From Chloroflexota bacterium (GTDB taxonomy: Bacteria > Chloroflexota > Anaerolineae > B4-G1): 5,016 nucleotides of DNA. The DNA lies in NCBI GenBank assembly GCA_024232355.1, contig JAAEPW010000441.1:1-5016 (forward strand), in the 5' to 3' direction. Both the position numbers and the translations under genes were made by a program. This document shows positions 4,542 to 5,016 of the stretch, in pieces; the stretch's first letter is position 1; each line of letters starts with the position of its first letter. The notes under the pieces were generated by a model. That model did no database searches, was not told where the DNA came from, and was given only the letters and a program-made list of their open reading frames with translations.

Positions 4542-5016
4542 ATGGTTGATTCAGACATCGCCAGAGATAAGCAACGCACCACGTTCAACAAGTCGATCGA
4601 ACCGATCTTGTCATTTCTTGAGCGACACGAACGTAATCATCCACCTCACCACCGTGAGAAGTTTCACTTTGCAGACTTTGTGAAGAAGTTGGTTTACCAC
4701 TTTGCCAAGAACTGCGAGTCGGGTCGACAGTTGGTGACCGATATTGAGACCGCACCACCTGAATTGGAGTTAGGTGAAGTGAAACGCTCAACATTCTTCG
4801 ATGCGTTTCAGCGATTCCCAGTCGTCTGCTTTACCAACCTCTTGGCCTTTTTGCTGGCGACAGTGATGTGGCAATCCATCCCCGAGTTGGATCTACTGGG
4901 CAAGTTGTATTGTGTGGACGGCTCAATCTTTCCTGCGATAGCCACCATGTTATGGGCCAAGTACTCGAGCACCCATCAGGCGATCCGCTTGCACCTCTGT
5001 TTCGAGTTAAACCGCA
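4542..5016 (+). CDS. IS4-family DDE transposase, N-terminal part (runs off the window)
   Basis: The first 158 residues are visible and uninterrupted. They carry an N-terminal helical region (F-N-K-S-I-E-P-I-L-S-F-L, 15-26), then R-S-T-F-F-D-A-F-Q-R-F (82-92) and a hydrophobic helix (97-110). The start of the catalytic RNase H-like core follows: L-Y-C-V-D126-G-S-I-F-P, where D126 is the expected first acid of the DDE triad. After it come L-W-A-K-Y, R-L-H-L and F-E-L-N, the typical IS4 stretch after that Asp. The second Asp and the Glu lie beyond the edge. The enzyme would cut and join the IS ends. The ATG at 4542 is set by TAAGGAGG (4529-4536) at 5-nt spacing. No frameshift or stop is seen in this part, so the gene may be functional. 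Confidence 0.88.
   Translation, partial: MVDSDIARDKQRTTFNKSIEPILSFLERHERNHPPHHREKFHFADFVKKLVYHFAKNCESGRQLVTDIETAPPELELGEVKRSTFFDAFQRFPVVCFTNLLAFLLATVMWQSIPELDLLGKLYCVDGSIFPAIATMLWAKYSSTHQAIRLHLCFELNR

Larger units (their letters stand above)
4458..5016 (+). mobile_element. IS4-family insertion sequence, left part only
   Basis: The element is inferred from the transposase at 4542 and from the loss of repeat similarity just before it. The left end is probably near CTGTCCGGATACCCCCCATA (4458-4477), which would be the terminal inverted repeat. The exact first base, the right end and any target-site duplication cannot be seen because the element continues past the window. Confidence 0.6.

Noticed and set aside
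4585..4794. 69-residue minus-strand open frame
   Set aside because: It is antisense to the clear transposase reading frame and has no supporting signals.

Overview
The window looks like an accessory, repeat-rich stretch of a bacterial chromosome. Sigma70-type promoters and clear Shine-Dalgarno sites point to a bacterium. The gene set is a DinB-like protein, an amphi-Trp protein, a zinc-ribbon/membrane remnant and an IS4-type transposase, set among many non-coding repeats. This would fit a Chloroflexota (Caldilinea/Promineifilum-like) genome, but that assignment is an impression from remembered protein styles and is not proven here.

Layout. The left end (1-280) holds a copy of a G-rich dispersed repeat. 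Next comes a minus-strand gene for an eight-helix membrane protein (287-1078) with its own promoter (1117-1144). From 1293 to about 2605 there is a composite repeat array: four modules (here called L, X, Y and Z) recur in the same order and orientation, with a period of about 440 bp. One module is locally duplicated, and there are no convincing genes. A perfect extended sigma70 promoter (2730-2758) then drives a DinB-family metalloprotein (2800-3282). It is followed by a small amphi-Trp domain protein (3545-3820) and a broken gene for a zinc-ribbon membrane protein (3862-~4146). That broken gene carries one frameshift and one in-frame stop, and it runs into a short dispersed repeat (4147-4179). 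A further Z module (4364-4452) follows, and directly after it the left end of an IS4-family insertion sequence, whose transposase (4542-) runs off the right edge of the window.

How the parts relate. The protein genes show no shared pathway. Each intact gene appears to have its own start signals, and the intervening DNA is repeats or decayed genes. The picture is of single genes between copies of a non-coding repeat family, with an IS next to one copy. The most unusual element is the repeat family itself: it has a conserved stem with a constant 35-nt interior and a strong G-quadruplex candidate in one copy. I see no evidence for a defence system, a CRISPR array, or tRNA or rRNA genes.
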